From Bacteroidales bacterium UBA6267 (GTDB taxonomy: Bacteria > Bacteroidota > Bacteroidia > Bacteroidales > UBA1556), in contig DJVB01000004.1 of the NCBI GenBank assembly GCA_002440745.1, positions 6,609 through 70,608 on the forward strand: a stretch of DNA of 64,000 bases. Direction: 5' to 3'. Below the pieces are notes generated by a model that saw only the letters and a list, made by a program, of their open reading frames with translations, was not told where the DNA came from and did no database searches. Shown here piece after piece: positions 16,062 to 25,929 of this stretch. How positions within the stretch are numbered: position 1 is the first letter of the stretch; each line of letters begins with the position of its first letter. A program made the position numbers and the translations under genes.

Positions 16062-19000
16062 ATGAAATCAACATTTACTTTGAAGCGGTTAATTCCTTTC
16101 ATTGCAATTTTCCTTTTTACAACCAATCTGTTTGCCGATGAGGTGATTATAGGAACATCAACTACTTCAGGATCAGTATCAACAGTACCGGCCTATGGTT
16201 ATTATAATTACAGCTGGTCTGCAGTAATCTATAATAGCTATGAGCTGAATGGTCCTAGTACAATTACTGGTTTAGAATACCAAAAGTCTAACTCAACTAG
16301 TACGTATTATATGTACAATCAGACTGTTTATCTAGCTAATGTAACTGATTCTGTTTTTTACAATGCAACTTACATTAATCCTAGTTCTATCGGAGCCACT
16401 TTGGTTTACTCTGGAACGATGATTTATAATAGTGCGACTGGTTTTCAGGGAATTACATTCCAAACTCCTTTCAATTATACAGGTGGTCATCTATTGGTTT
16501 TATGGGAAAACCGAGATGGTAGCTATTCCTCGGGAAATCCGATTTGGTATTATACCCCAACCCCTAGTGCCAATAAGGTTAAATATCAATATTCGGATAC
16601 AGGATTTCCAACAAGTACGGGAAGTTTAGTCACATATAGGCCTAATACAAAATTTGTTTACACTCCTTCAATAGCTAACGACCTCACCATTGAGCAATGG
16701 GTTTATCCCACAAATGGCACCTCTGCATCAAGTTCATTACCTGTTTCAGTTAAAGTTAAGAATAGGGGCAGTCAGGCGCAGAGCAATTTTATTTTGAAAT
16801 ACTCCATAAATAATGGTCAAACATGGGCACAGCAAACTTATGGCGGAACTTTGCAACCGGGTGCTTCTCAGAATGTTACTTTTATTACTCCGGCCTCAAT
16901 GGCTACAGGTGGTGTGTATCCGTGTATTGCGGTAGTAAAAAATACCGGTGATTCGGTTCCGGCTAATGATACCCTACGAGAAAACATCACAATATGTGGA
17001 GGCTCATATTCCGGAACTTATATAGTTGGAAATCAATCCGGCGATCATTTTCCTGACCTCAATTCAGCCTTTGCGGCTTTTAATTCTTGCGGAATGTCAG
17101 GGTCTGTGGTTTTGCGGATACGCCCCGGAACTTATAATGAGCAAATTATTCTTCCAAATATCAGTGGTTTGAATGCCTCAAAAACCATCACCATTGAATC
17201 CTTCACCGGAAATAAAGATGTGGTGTATAATTTTACCTCGACTTCCACTACCAATCACCTTGATAATTTTACAATGAAATTGGACGGAGCAGAGTTTTTT
17301 GTCATAAAGAATTTAGTAATAAAAAACAATGCTACTTCTGCCGGCGGACATGCACTATATCTTCTAAGCGCCAAGAATAACCGATTTGAAAACTGTGAAT
17401 TTCATGGCGAATTAATTACTGCCTCAACTTCAAATGCTTTAGCTACGATATTTTTTGATGGGACTTCATCAGCCCCATTTCGTCAAAATATATTTGTTAA
17501 TAATACCATTAAATATGGTAGCATGGGTATTTATGCGGTTGGACAATCGGGATATACTTATGGTTTGAGATTCGTCAATAACAGTATATTAGATTATAAT
17601 TATTACGGAGCTTACTTTCAATATGTTGATTCCTTATATTTTCAAGATAATCAGCTTTTAACTAATTCAAGTAATAATGGTTATGGAGTTTACTTTGGTT
17701 ATGTTTCAACAAATTTGAATTTGACAGCCAATAAAATTAGAGCTAATAGTGGGTATGCCATTTATATGACTAATTGCCAATTTGGTTCTTCGGATCGAGC
17801 AAAAATTAACAATAACTGGATTTATGGAAATATATCCAGTAGTACACTTTATGGAATGTATTTGAATTATTGCAATAATACAGATGTTGAGCACAATAGT
17901 ATATATTTTGTAAATCCAAATACTTCTTCCTATTCTGCTTATCCTATTCGATATCAATATGGTAGTTCAAATATTTTTAGAAATAATAGTGTTGTGAATG
18001 AAACCAATGGACATGCCTTTTATAATTATAATAGTACATTTTCCACATTCGATTATAATAACCTCTATTCTTTGGGAAGTTATTTGGCATATTATAATAC
18101 AAGTTACACAACATTAACATCTTTGCGAAGCGGAACAAACACCAACTGGAATTCAGTTTCATCAACGGGGGTTTATTACTCCGCTACTAATTTGCACAGC
18201 AATAGTAGTTCGTTGAATGGCTTAGGCTCAGCTTTAAGTTCAGTTTCTGTAGATATTGATGGGCAGCCTCGTAGCTCAACTGCTCCCGACATAGGAGCTG
18301 ATGAGTTTGATATCTTAGCAAATGATGCTGGTGTGACAGATATTACCGGAGTTACCAATTCTTGTGCAGGGACTTCTATTCCACTTATTGTTTCGTTGAA
18401 AAATTTCGGAACTCAGGCCATTACTTCAGCTTATGTTAAAATGACCATAAATGGTTCGATGATGCAACAAGGTTGGTCAGGTTATTTGAGCCCCGGTGGA
18501 AATACTAATGTTTTTCTTGGCCTACGTACTTTTAGTGCCGATACGGTTTACAATTTTGTAGCCTGGGTCGATTCGGTGAATCATACCGCAGACCTCAATA
18601 ATTTTAACGATACTGCTTATCTGAATGGTTATCGAACCTCGCTTGTAGGATCTTATACAATTGGATCGGGAAGTTCGTCTGATTTTCCTGGAATAAGTGA
18701 AGCCATCCAAGCTCTTTATCAGTATGGAGTTTGTGGTCCGGTGGTGTTTAATATAGAATCCGGTGATTATCAGGGTAATTATTCCATCACCACACAGCCT
18801 TCGGGAATGAGTTCTGTAAACACAGTTACCTTCCGCTCCCTTTCCGGCGATACTTCTGATGTGATGCTTTATTATAATGCTGCATCAACATCCGTCAATT
18901 ATATCTTTGATTTGCAAGGAGTTTCTAACTTCAAGTTTCATAATATTACCTTTAAAGCTCAAAACACAAATTATGGCCGAGCCATTAGTTTGACTAATTC

Positions 19001-22000
19001 TAACAGAATAGGTTTTGATAGTTGTTTGTTTATTGGACAAGAAACTTCCGGTTCTTATCACAGGCTTATTGAAGTGAATTCCGGTGGAAATATCAGCATT
19101 ACTAATAGCAAATTGGTAAAATCGGCATATCCAATTTATATGTATGGGTCTTCGTCAGATTATCTTGGAGGAATTACCATTCGAAATAATCAAATCACCG
19201 GCTACCAAAGTCATGGTGTGTATATGACTTATGTGGATACAGTAACTATTCAGAAAAATACCATTTCATGTAATTCAAGCACAACTGTCTATGGTATTTA
19301 TATTTATTACCATAATTATAAATTGGATATTAGCCAAAATGATATTAAAGTTGTAAGCCCCACAAGCAATGTTTATGGTATTTATCTAAACTACGTAAAC
19401 TATTCAGGTTATTCTTCTGCAGCCCAGATTAATGTGTACAATAATTTTGTTTATTCCAATGCAATTAGTACCAGTTATACTTCTTATGGAATCTATTCCT
19501 ACAGAAATTATTATGCAAAGTTTTACTTTAATACAGTAAAAGCTGACGGAGGAAGCACTTCTGGTTCAGCTTTTTATGCTTATTATAATTATTATCAGAC
19601 GCTATTGAATAATAATATTTATGCTCAAACCGGTTACGCATTCTATCGCTATTATGGTTCGGCAACTTCATCTGATTATAATAATTTCTATTCTGATGGC
19701 TCTTATGTATTTAGAAATAATTCTTCTAATTATTCTACTTCAACTTTTCCAAGCTATGTGTCCTCTTATGGTCTCGAATCTCATTCAAAAACGGTGAATC
19801 CGGGATTTATAGCAACCAACGATTTGCATATTTTCAATCAAAACCTAAATGGTGCTGCTACCTCTTATGGTGGAGTTACCGTGGATATTGATGGCGAAGC
19901 TCGTTCAGCTACAACCCCCGACATAGGAGCCGATGAGTTTAGTTTGTTGGCTCGTGATGTGTTCCCAGTTGCTGTTCAAAGTCCTGCAAATCCGGCTGCT
20001 ATTGGAAGTAATCCAGTTAAAGTAAGCATCAAGAATCAGGGGACAACCGGTCTTTTCTCAGCAAATATTTTCTACAGACTCGATGGTGGAGCTATTGATT
20101 CCAACTATTGGACAGGCAGTTTGAATTTCTTGGAAGTTGACAGCTTGATTGATTTGGGAACCGTCAACCTAACTGCCGGAAACCATACACTCCAAGTCTG
20201 GACAAAAAATCCCAACTGGCAAACTGACCTTAATCCGTTAAATGATACCTTGGTTTACTCATTTACAGCAATTCCAAAACCAATCATTGAAGTACAGCCT
20301 GCTTCTATAACAGATTCTATTACAGTATGTAATGGCACAAGCAATCAATCAGTGAAGATTTATAATCGTGGCTCAGCTAACTTAACCATTGATATTGATT
20401 CATCTCAAACTTCAGGTTCAAATATTGAGATGCTTGCCATTTTGACCGGTTATTATGCAACTTCTTATAGCAATACAAAGTCGGTTATTCAAACGAATAT
20501 GGCTAACGTAAATATCACTGAAACATCAACTTATGATGCAGCTACACTTTCTGCACTACTTGCCGGAAAGGATATTGTCCTCATCCCGCGTTTGTCAAGT
20601 TCCACGTCTACTGTTCTCAATGCTTATACTGCTTTTGGTCCGGTTTTGCAAAGTTTTGTAAATAATGGTGGTTCCGTGATTTTTCTTGGTAGTCAGAGTA
20701 GTTATGCTAATAATATTTGGAACACAGGGCTTTTTACCGGTTCGTATTATAGTTATTTAAGTAGCGGCTATTCGGTTACGATAAATGATGCCACTCATCC
20801 CATATTTGCAAATCTTGCTAACTCATACATTTATACAACTTATTATTATTCAAGATATACTATATCTAATTCAAACGCCGTAACTTTAGCTTCTTATTCC
20901 GGTACAACAATAATTTCTGAAAGAAGTATTGGACAAGGTAAAGCTCTGCTCTTTGGTTTCGATAATTATTACACTTCCAATGATGCTACCACGATGCTTG
21001 TAAACGCCATTAATTATTGTGGTAAAATCGGGAAATTTATCGATAATTCATCTGTTACGCAAACTATTGCGCCCGGTGATTCATTGACCTATAACTTTCA
21101 ATTCGATGCTAATGGATTAGCAAATGGATGGTACGAAGATGATTTCGTTATTACACATAATGACCAATCTCAGTCAGATATTGTAATACCTTGTTCTCTT
21201 TATGTTTCCGGTACTCCAGAACTTACCATTAATAAATCATCTCATTCCTTTGGTGCTGTTTATACCGGAGCCACACAAACCGATAGCATCTATTTTGTAA
21301 ATACAGGTTGCTCCAATTTGCATATTGTCGGAATTGCAAGCAATAATTCACATCTTGTGCCCCTTAAAATTTCAGATACCATTGCTCCAGGTGATAGCAC
21401 TGCATTTAAGTTCAGCTTCACCCCAACAACGACGGGCTCTTACACAATGACCATCACTATTTTCAATAATGATGCAACTCAAACCTTTAATTTTTATGGA
21501 ACCGGTACGCCAAGTCCGGCCATAACTTTCAATCCGAATCCTCTGAATGCAACCATTGTGCATTGTGAAGATTCGGTCATTGTTCCGGTTACAATTTCCA
21601 ACACAGGTGGTGCAACGCTTACAGGTAACGTTGGAGCCTCTGCCACCGGAGATAGTTTGGAGGTTTTGATGCTTACCTATGGATCTTATGCTTCTTACTT
21701 AAACAATCTTCAACTTGGGCTTGATGATCATTTTACAAAATATAATCTTACAACTTCCAATATCACAACTGCCTCACAATTAGCTTCAGCAATTCAAGGA
21801 AAAGATGTTGTAATAATTCCTTATATAAATGGTACTACCTATTTGTCGGTCTATTCTACCTTTACTTCCACATTCCAAAGCTTTGTGAGTAACGGAGGAA
21901 CATTGATTTATGCCGGTCAATACTATGGTGATTATTTAACTACCTCATCCTTCTTCAGTGGCAGTTATCAAGGTTATACCTCAGGTCAATATCTTACTGT

Positions 22001-25000
22001 GAATACAACTCATCCTATAAATAGTGGTCTAACATCATCTACCTATGCTGGTTCTTCTGATAATTTTATTTACTTTAACTTCACAAATACTAATAAGATT
22101 AACTTATCTAATTATTCATCCTATAATGTTACTACCTTAGTACCTTATGGTGATGGTAATGTAATTTATTTAGGATTTTACTATGCCTCAGCTTATGGAA
22201 CTGTAGCAAATCGTGTTGCATCGCAATCTTTGGCATTCGCTTATGATAACAAAATTAAGTGGTTAGATTATTCTGCAATGAATTTCACACTTTCTCCGGG
22301 CAACAGCACCACCTTGAATGTGAAGTTTCGCTCTCAAGATTTGACTGTCGGACAGTATGTTTCTTCAATTAATTTCAATACCAATATTCCGAATAATTCA
22401 CAGGTTCAATTACCTTGTACTTTGAATGTGCTCAATGAGTTAGATGCAACGAATTTCCTTGGGCCGGACACTTCTAATTGCGGGCCGAAACAACTTAATG
22501 CCGGTTCTGGTTATTCAACATACCAATGGAATACTGCAGGAACCTCTCAATACTTAACAGCAACAGCCACAGGTTATTATATGGTAACTATTACTGATGG
22601 TGGAAATTGTTCTTCAAGAGATACTGTTCTTCTAACAATTAATCCAATGCCAAATGCGGTTATATCAGGATTGCCAACATCAGCCTGTACTAATGGTGCC
22701 GGAATTCAAATGACAGGAACGCCTTCAGGAGGTGGTTTTATTGGAACAGGTGTTAATGGCTCAATCTTTTATCCGGCCAACGTTGCTACCGGTCCTTACA
22801 ATATAACCTACACTTATACAAATAGTTATGGCTGTACTGATACGGATGTTAAAACAGTTACTGTTTATAATCCTCCAACAGTGCTTGCTTCCGGCCTAAG
22901 TGCAACTTACTGCCCAAATGGAAATAATTCGACTTTGACCGGTGCGCCTTCCGGTGGCATCTTCAGCGGAAACGGAATTTCCGGAAATTTATTTAATCCC
23001 GTTACGGCAGGTTCCGGAAACCACCAAATTGTTTATACTTATACCGATATTCATGGATGCTCCAATAGCGATACATTGAATACGACAGTTAATCCATATA
23101 CTCAAGCGCAAATCACAGGCTATCAGTCTGATATGTGTATAAATGATAGTGCTATATCTTTGGTTTCAAATATTGCAAATACTACTTTTAGTGGAACCGG
23201 AATCTCAGGTTCGGTGTTTAATCCTACTACAGCAGGCGTTGGAGCTCATAATGTTATTTACAATTATACAGACTTAAATAATTGCTCCTACCAAGATACC
23301 CTAATGATTACTGTTCATGCCTTACCTTCAAATGTGACTCTTTCAGGCTTAAATTCAGATTATTGTTTTGATGCCAATACAGTTCAACTTAGTGGTTTCC
23401 CATTAGGAGGAAGTTTCTCCGGTTCAGGTGTTAGCGGTTCAATTTTTAGTCCGTCAGTTGCAGGAGTCGGCAATCACAACGTGACCTATACTTATACTGA
23501 TGTGTTTGGATGTTCAAATACAGCCACAGAGATAGTTACAGTAAACGCATTACCGGTGATTACCTTTAGTAATATTTTACCGGCCTATTGTGTTGATTAT
23601 GGAACTGTTAGTTTATCGGCAACTCCGGTTGGAGGTGTTTTTGCCGGAACCGGTGTTTCAGGAACAAGTTTCAATCCTCAAACTGCAGGCGTTGGTAGTC
23701 ATTCGATTTCTTATAGCTATACTGACTTGAACGGATGTTCAGCTATGGATAGCGTTTCAATTCAGATTAATTCTTTACCAACGGTTAGCTATACCGGTCT
23801 TCCACAAACTATCTGTTCTAACGCTTCTCCGGTTGCGCTTGTTGGTAGTCCTGCCGGTGGGGTTTTCTCCGGTGCAGGTGCTTCCGGTCAGACATTCAAT
23901 CCGGCACTAACAAGCCCAGGAATCAGGCAGATAATTTATACCTATACGGATAATAATGGTTGCTCGAATCAAGCGTCAAATGCGACTAATGTTGTTGCTG
24001 TTCAGCAAGTTAACATTGGCGCCAATCAAGTGATTTTTAATAATACTACTACTCAGTTCAATCCTATTGTAAGCGGTGGAACAGGTTCCTTTGTTTACAG
24101 CTGGAGTCCGGCAAATAAGGTTACTAATCCGGCGATATTAAATCCAACCACAGTACCACTTACTCAAACTACCGAGTTTTCACTTACTGTTACGGACAAT
24201 AACTCTGGTTGTGTAAATTCAGATACAGCATTAGTAACGGTTCAAGGCGGTGTAGTTTCCCTTGTTATCAATGCTTCACAAACTAATATTTGTTCCGGTG
24301 AAACGGTGACTTTGCAAGCGTTAGGAAGCGGTGGAAATGGAAATTATACTTACAGTTGGAGTAGTACTCCTGCAGGTTTCAGTGGTAATACTGCAACAGT
24401 TTTGGTAAGCCCATCAGTTACAACCACTTATAGTTGCATAATCGGTGACGGATCAACAAATGCCACCGAAACAGTTGTGATTACGGTTAAACCTTCACCA
24501 GTAGCTCAAATTGCTAATCTTAGCAACTCATATTGTAATAATGTTGGTCAGATAGTTCTCTCCGCGACCCCATCAGGTGGTCAGTTTGCCGGTTCAGGTG
24601 TTAATGGAAATATCTTCTATCCAGCAGTTGCATCCATAGGAATAAATGCAATAACTTATTCTGTAACAGGGGCTAATGGTTGTACTGATGTGGATACTGT
24701 GCTTGTGGATGTGAAAATGGCTCCAACGGCCTCAGCCGGTGCCGACACTTCTTTGCCATGTCAAAATGGTGGAGTTCAATTAGGTCAACAGCCATTCACA
24801 GGGGTTAGTTATAGTTGGTATCCCGCTTTAGGCTTGAATAATGCCAATATTGCAAACCCAATTTCAACGCCAAATTATAGCATCAATTATGTGTTAACAG
24901 CAACTGCATCAAATGGTTGCCAAGCTTATGATACGGTGTTTATTTCAGTAGCAGGAGGTCCAAATGCGATTGTTAGCAACGACACAACAATATGTGCAGG

Positions 25001-25670
25001 TGAAACAGTAACCTTAAACGTTTCCGGTGGAGACAGTTACCTTTGGAGTACGGGCGATACAACTACTTCAATTACCGTAACACCAATGGTTACAACGGAG
25101 TATTTTGTGGTTGCATCTCAATCAAATTGCGCCGACTTAGACACCATAACGGTAACTGTAAATCGTCCAAATCCACATTTACCTTCAGATACCATTCTTT
25201 GTGCAGGCAACAGTATATCCATTTCTCCAGGAATTTTCCCAAGCTATCTCTGGTCCACGGGCTCTGTAAGTCCTTTTATAACAGTGGATAGCGCCGGTGT
25301 AGGAATAGGCTCTACAACCATCACGGTTGAAGTAACGGATATAAATGGATGTAGCAATAGCGATACGATTGTAATTAGCTTTAAAAATTGCCTTGGAATT
25401 GGAGAGAATGCCGGCGGTAATTTAGTTTTCTCGCTTTATCCTAATCCAACCAATGGAATCGTTACACTGAAGTCAACCGGAACAGCGCTTCAGAATGTAA
25501 ACTATACCATAATGGATATTTCCGGAGCAATTGTACAGAAAGGAGAAATAGCCAACACAACCGGATATTTCGATAAACAATTTGATCTGCGCAGTTTAGC
25601 CAAAGGAGTTTATTTTGTTCGACTTCAGACAAATAACCAAACAGCTACAATGAAATTGACCCTTCAGTAG
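16062..25670 (+). CDS. Giant multidomain surface protein with T9SS sorting domain (paralogue A)
   Basis: A 3202-residue secreted protein. The open frame begins 33 codons earlier, but the ATG at 16062 gives a clear signal peptide (MKSTFTLKRL... ending LFADE) that aligns with paralogue B. Approximate order: N-terminal beta-sandwich (30-200); CARDB-like (205-310); parallel beta-helix 1 (312-730), ending PDIGADEF; CARDB-like 2 (753-862); beta-helix 2 (862-1290), ending PDIGADEF; CARDB-like 3 (1294-1403); an amidotransferase/ThuA-fold-like domain (1454-1653); a choice-of-anchor D-like domain (1718-1816); a second amidotransferase-like domain (1863-2063); seven ~75-residue Ig-like repeats with two PKD-like modules between repeats 6 and 7 (2195-2886); PKD-like modules; and a T9SS type A domain (3119-3202, FSLYPNPTNG). 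The protein is probably exported by T9SS and surface-attached, with an adhesive or carbohydrate-binding role inferred from its domains only. Confidence 0.88.
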   Translation: MKSTFTLKRLIPFIAIFLFTTNLFADEVIIGTSTTSGSVSTVPAYGYYNYSWSAVIYNSYELNGPSTITGLEYQKSNSTSTYYMYNQTVYLANVTDSVFYNATYINPSSIGATLVYSGTMIYNSATGFQGITFQTPFNYTGGHLLVLWENRDGSYSSGNPIWYYTPTPSANKVKYQYSDTGFPTSTGSLVTYRPNTKFVYTPSIANDLTIEQWVYPTNGTSASSSLPVSVKVKNRGSQAQSNFILKYSINNGQTWAQQTYGGTLQPGASQNVTFITPASMATGGVYPCIAVVKNTGDSVPANDTLRENITICGGSYSGTYIVGNQSGDHFPDLNSAFAAFNSCGMSGSVVLRIRPGTYNEQIILPNISGLNASKTITIESFTGNKDVVYNFTSTSTTNHLDNFTMKLDGAEFFVIKNLVIKNNATSAGGHALYLLSAKNNRFENCEFHGELITASTSNALATIFFDGTSSAPFRQNIFVNNTIKYGSMGIYAVGQSGYTYGLRFVNNSILDYNYYGAYFQYVDSLYFQDNQLLTNSSNNGYGVYFGYVSTNLNLTANKIRANSGYAIYMTNCQFGSSDRAKINNNWIYGNISSSTLYGMYLNYCNNTDVEHNSIYFVNPNTSSYSAYPIRYQYGSSNIFRNNSVVNETNGHAFYNYNSTFSTFDYNNLYSLGSYLAYYNTSYTTLTSLRSGTNTNWNSVSSTGVYYSATNLHSNSSSLNGLGSALSSVSVDIDGQPRSSTAPDIGADEFDILANDAGVTDITGVTNSCAGTSIPLIVSLKNFGTQAITSAYVKMTINGSMMQQGWSGYLSPGGNTNVFLGLRTFSADTVYNFVAWVDSVNHTADLNNFNDTAYLNGYRTSLVGSYTIGSGSSSDFPGISEAIQALYQYGVCGPVVFNIESGDYQGNYSITTQPSGMSSVNTVTFRSLSGDTSDVMLYYNAASTSVNYIFDLQGVSNFKFHNITFKAQNTNYGRAISLTNSNRIGFDSCLFIGQETSGSYHRLIEVNSGGNISITNSKLVKSAYPIYMYGSSSDYLGGITIRNNQITGYQSHGVYMTYVDTVTIQKNTISCNSSTTVYGIYIYYHNYKLDISQNDIKVVSPTSNVYGIYLNYVNYSGYSSAAQINVYNNFVYSNAISTSYTSYGIYSYRNYYAKFYFNTVKADGGSTSGSAFYAYYNYYQTLLNNNIYAQTGYAFYRYYGSATSSDYNNFYSDGSYVFRNNSSNYSTSTFPSYVSSYGLESHSKTVNPGFIATNDLHIFNQNLNGAATSYGGVTVDIDGEARSATTPDIGADEFSLLARDVFPVAVQSPANPAAIGSNPVKVSIKNQGTTGLFSANIFYRLDGGAIDSNYWTGSLNFLEVDSLIDLGTVNLTAGNHTLQVWTKNPNWQTDLNPLNDTLVYSFTAIPKPIIEVQPASITDSITVCNGTSNQSVKIYNRGSANLTIDIDSSQTSGSNIEMLAILTGYYATSYSNTKSVIQTNMANVNITETSTYDAATLSALLAGKDIVLIPRLSSSTSTVLNAYTAFGPVLQSFVNNGGSVIFLGSQSSYANNIWNTGLFTGSYYSYLSSGYSVTINDATHPIFANLANSYIYTTYYYSRYTISNSNAVTLASYSGTTIISERSIGQGKALLFGFDNYYTSNDATTMLVNAINYCGKIGKFIDNSSVTQTIAPGDSLTYNFQFDANGLANGWYEDDFVITHNDQSQSDIVIPCSLYVSGTPELTINKSSHSFGAVYTGATQTDSIYFVNTGCSNLHIVGIASNNSHLVPLKISDTIAPGDSTAFKFSFTPTTTGSYTMTITIFNNDATQTFNFYGTGTPSPAITFNPNPLNATIVHCEDSVIVPVTISNTGGATLTGNVGASATGDSLEVLMLTYGSYASYLNNLQLGLDDHFTKYNLTTSNITTASQLASAIQGKDVVIIPYINGTTYLSVYSTFTSTFQSFVSNGGTLIYAGQYYGDYLTTSSFFSGSYQGYTSGQYLTVNTTHPINSGLTSSTYAGSSDNFIYFNFTNTNKINLSNYSSYNVTTLVPYGDGNVIYLGFYYASAYGTVANRVASQSLAFAYDNKIKWLDYSAMNFTLSPGNSTTLNVKFRSQDLTVGQYVSSINFNTNIPNNSQVQLPCTLNVLNELDATNFLGPDTSNCGPKQLNAGSGYSTYQWNTAGTSQYLTATATGYYMVTITDGGNCSSRDTVLLTINPMPNAVISGLPTSACTNGAGIQMTGTPSGGGFIGTGVNGSIFYPANVATGPYNITYTYTNSYGCTDTDVKTVTVYNPPTVLASGLSATYCPNGNNSTLTGAPSGGIFSGNGISGNLFNPVTAGSGNHQIVYTYTDIHGCSNSDTLNTTVNPYTQAQITGYQSDMCINDSAISLVSNIANTTFSGTGISGSVFNPTTAGVGAHNVIYNYTDLNNCSYQDTLMITVHALPSNVTLSGLNSDYCFDANTVQLSGFPLGGSFSGSGVSGSIFSPSVAGVGNHNVTYTYTDVFGCSNTATEIVTVNALPVITFSNILPAYCVDYGTVSLSATPVGGVFAGTGVSGTSFNPQTAGVGSHSISYSYTDLNGCSAMDSVSIQINSLPTVSYTGLPQTICSNASPVALVGSPAGGVFSGAGASGQTFNPALTSPGIRQIIYTYTDNNGCSNQASNATNVVAVQQVNIGANQVIFNNTTTQFNPIVSGGTGSFVYSWSPANKVTNPAILNPTTVPLTQTTEFSLTVTDNNSGCVNSDTALVTVQGGVVSLVINASQTNICSGETVTLQALGSGGNGNYTYSWSSTPAGFSGNTATVLVSPSVTTTYSCIIGDGSTNATETVVITVKPSPVAQIANLSNSYCNNVGQIVLSATPSGGQFAGSGVNGNIFYPAVASIGINAITYSVTGANGCTDVDTVLVDVKMAPTASAGADTSLPCQNGGVQLGQQPFTGVSYSWYPALGLNNANIANPISTPNYSINYVLTATASNGCQAYDTVFISVAGGPNAIVSNDTTICAGETVTLNVSGGDSYLWSTGDTTTSITVTPMVTTEYFVVASQSNCADLDTITVTVNRPNPHLPSDTILCAGNSISISPGIFPSYLWSTGSVSPFITVDSAGVGIGSTTITVEVTDINGCSNSDTIVISFKNCLGIGENAGGNLVFSLYPNPTNGIVTLKSTGTALQNVNYTIMDISGAIVQKGEIANTTGYFDKQFDLRSLAKGVYFVRLQTNNQTATMKLTLQ
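22645..24720 (+). repeat. Seven ~225-bp Ig-like repeat units inside paralogue A
   Basis: The encoded units share the pattern 'C...sGtPsGGxFxGxGVxGxxFxPxxAGxGxHxIxYxYTDxxGC'. Units 1-6 are contiguous (about 22645-24000), then two unrelated PKD-like modules, then unit 7 (about 24490-24720). The units are diverged from each other in DNA, so they are not a recent expansion. Paralogue B has a single chimeric unit at the corresponding place. Confidence 0.8.
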
Positions 25671-25725
25671 CATTTAATAATAAACTAAAAAGCCCGAAGA
25701 AAAACGCTTCGGGCTTTTTTGTTTT
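24567..25725 (+). repeat. Homogenised 3' block, copy in paralogue A
   Basis: The block aligns to 32578-33736 without a single indel (constant offset 8011). Identity rises towards the 3' end: visibly lower over the first ~150 bp and nearly complete over the last ~700 bp. It includes the stop codon and the terminator, and similarity stops just after the terminator U-tract. Confidence 0.88.
25687..25720 (+). terminator. Rho-independent terminator of paralogue A
   Basis: The stem agcccgaag (25691-25699) pairs with cttcgggct (25707-25715), a 7-nt loop separates them and a T-run follows. The A-rich left flank makes it potentially bidirectional. The same sequence recurs after paralogue B. Confidence 0.92.
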
Positions 25726-25778
25726 AAGGTAATTGGCTTTTCTTGTGCCATTTAAAATTAATTTATACATTGTAATAA

Positions 25779-25811
25779 TTTTGTTGTACAATATTTTTTT
25801 TGCTATGTTTG
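25779..25811 (+). promoter_or_regulatory. Promoter of the second giant adhesin gene
   Basis: TTTTG (25779-25783), a 20-nt spacer and TATGTTTG (25804-25811) match the Bacteroidota -33/-7 consensus. Initiation near 25818 gives a leader of about 110 nt. The sequence just downstream (gtggcaaaaaatta... attgttgat) recurs upstream of gyrB. Confidence 0.6.
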
Positions 25812-25929
25812 TAGGTATAATTTTGTGGCAAAAAATTACAATATATTGTTGATAAATAGAGATTTAGGAATTTAGTTTTTTGTTGCCTTTCAGAGATAAT
25901 ATTTATACCACAATTAAAATAAGCTTATT

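Noticed and set aside
22645..24720. CRISPR or tandem DNA array
   Set aside because: The periodicity is in protein-coding units of about 75 residues with diverged DNA, not short identical repeats with spacers.
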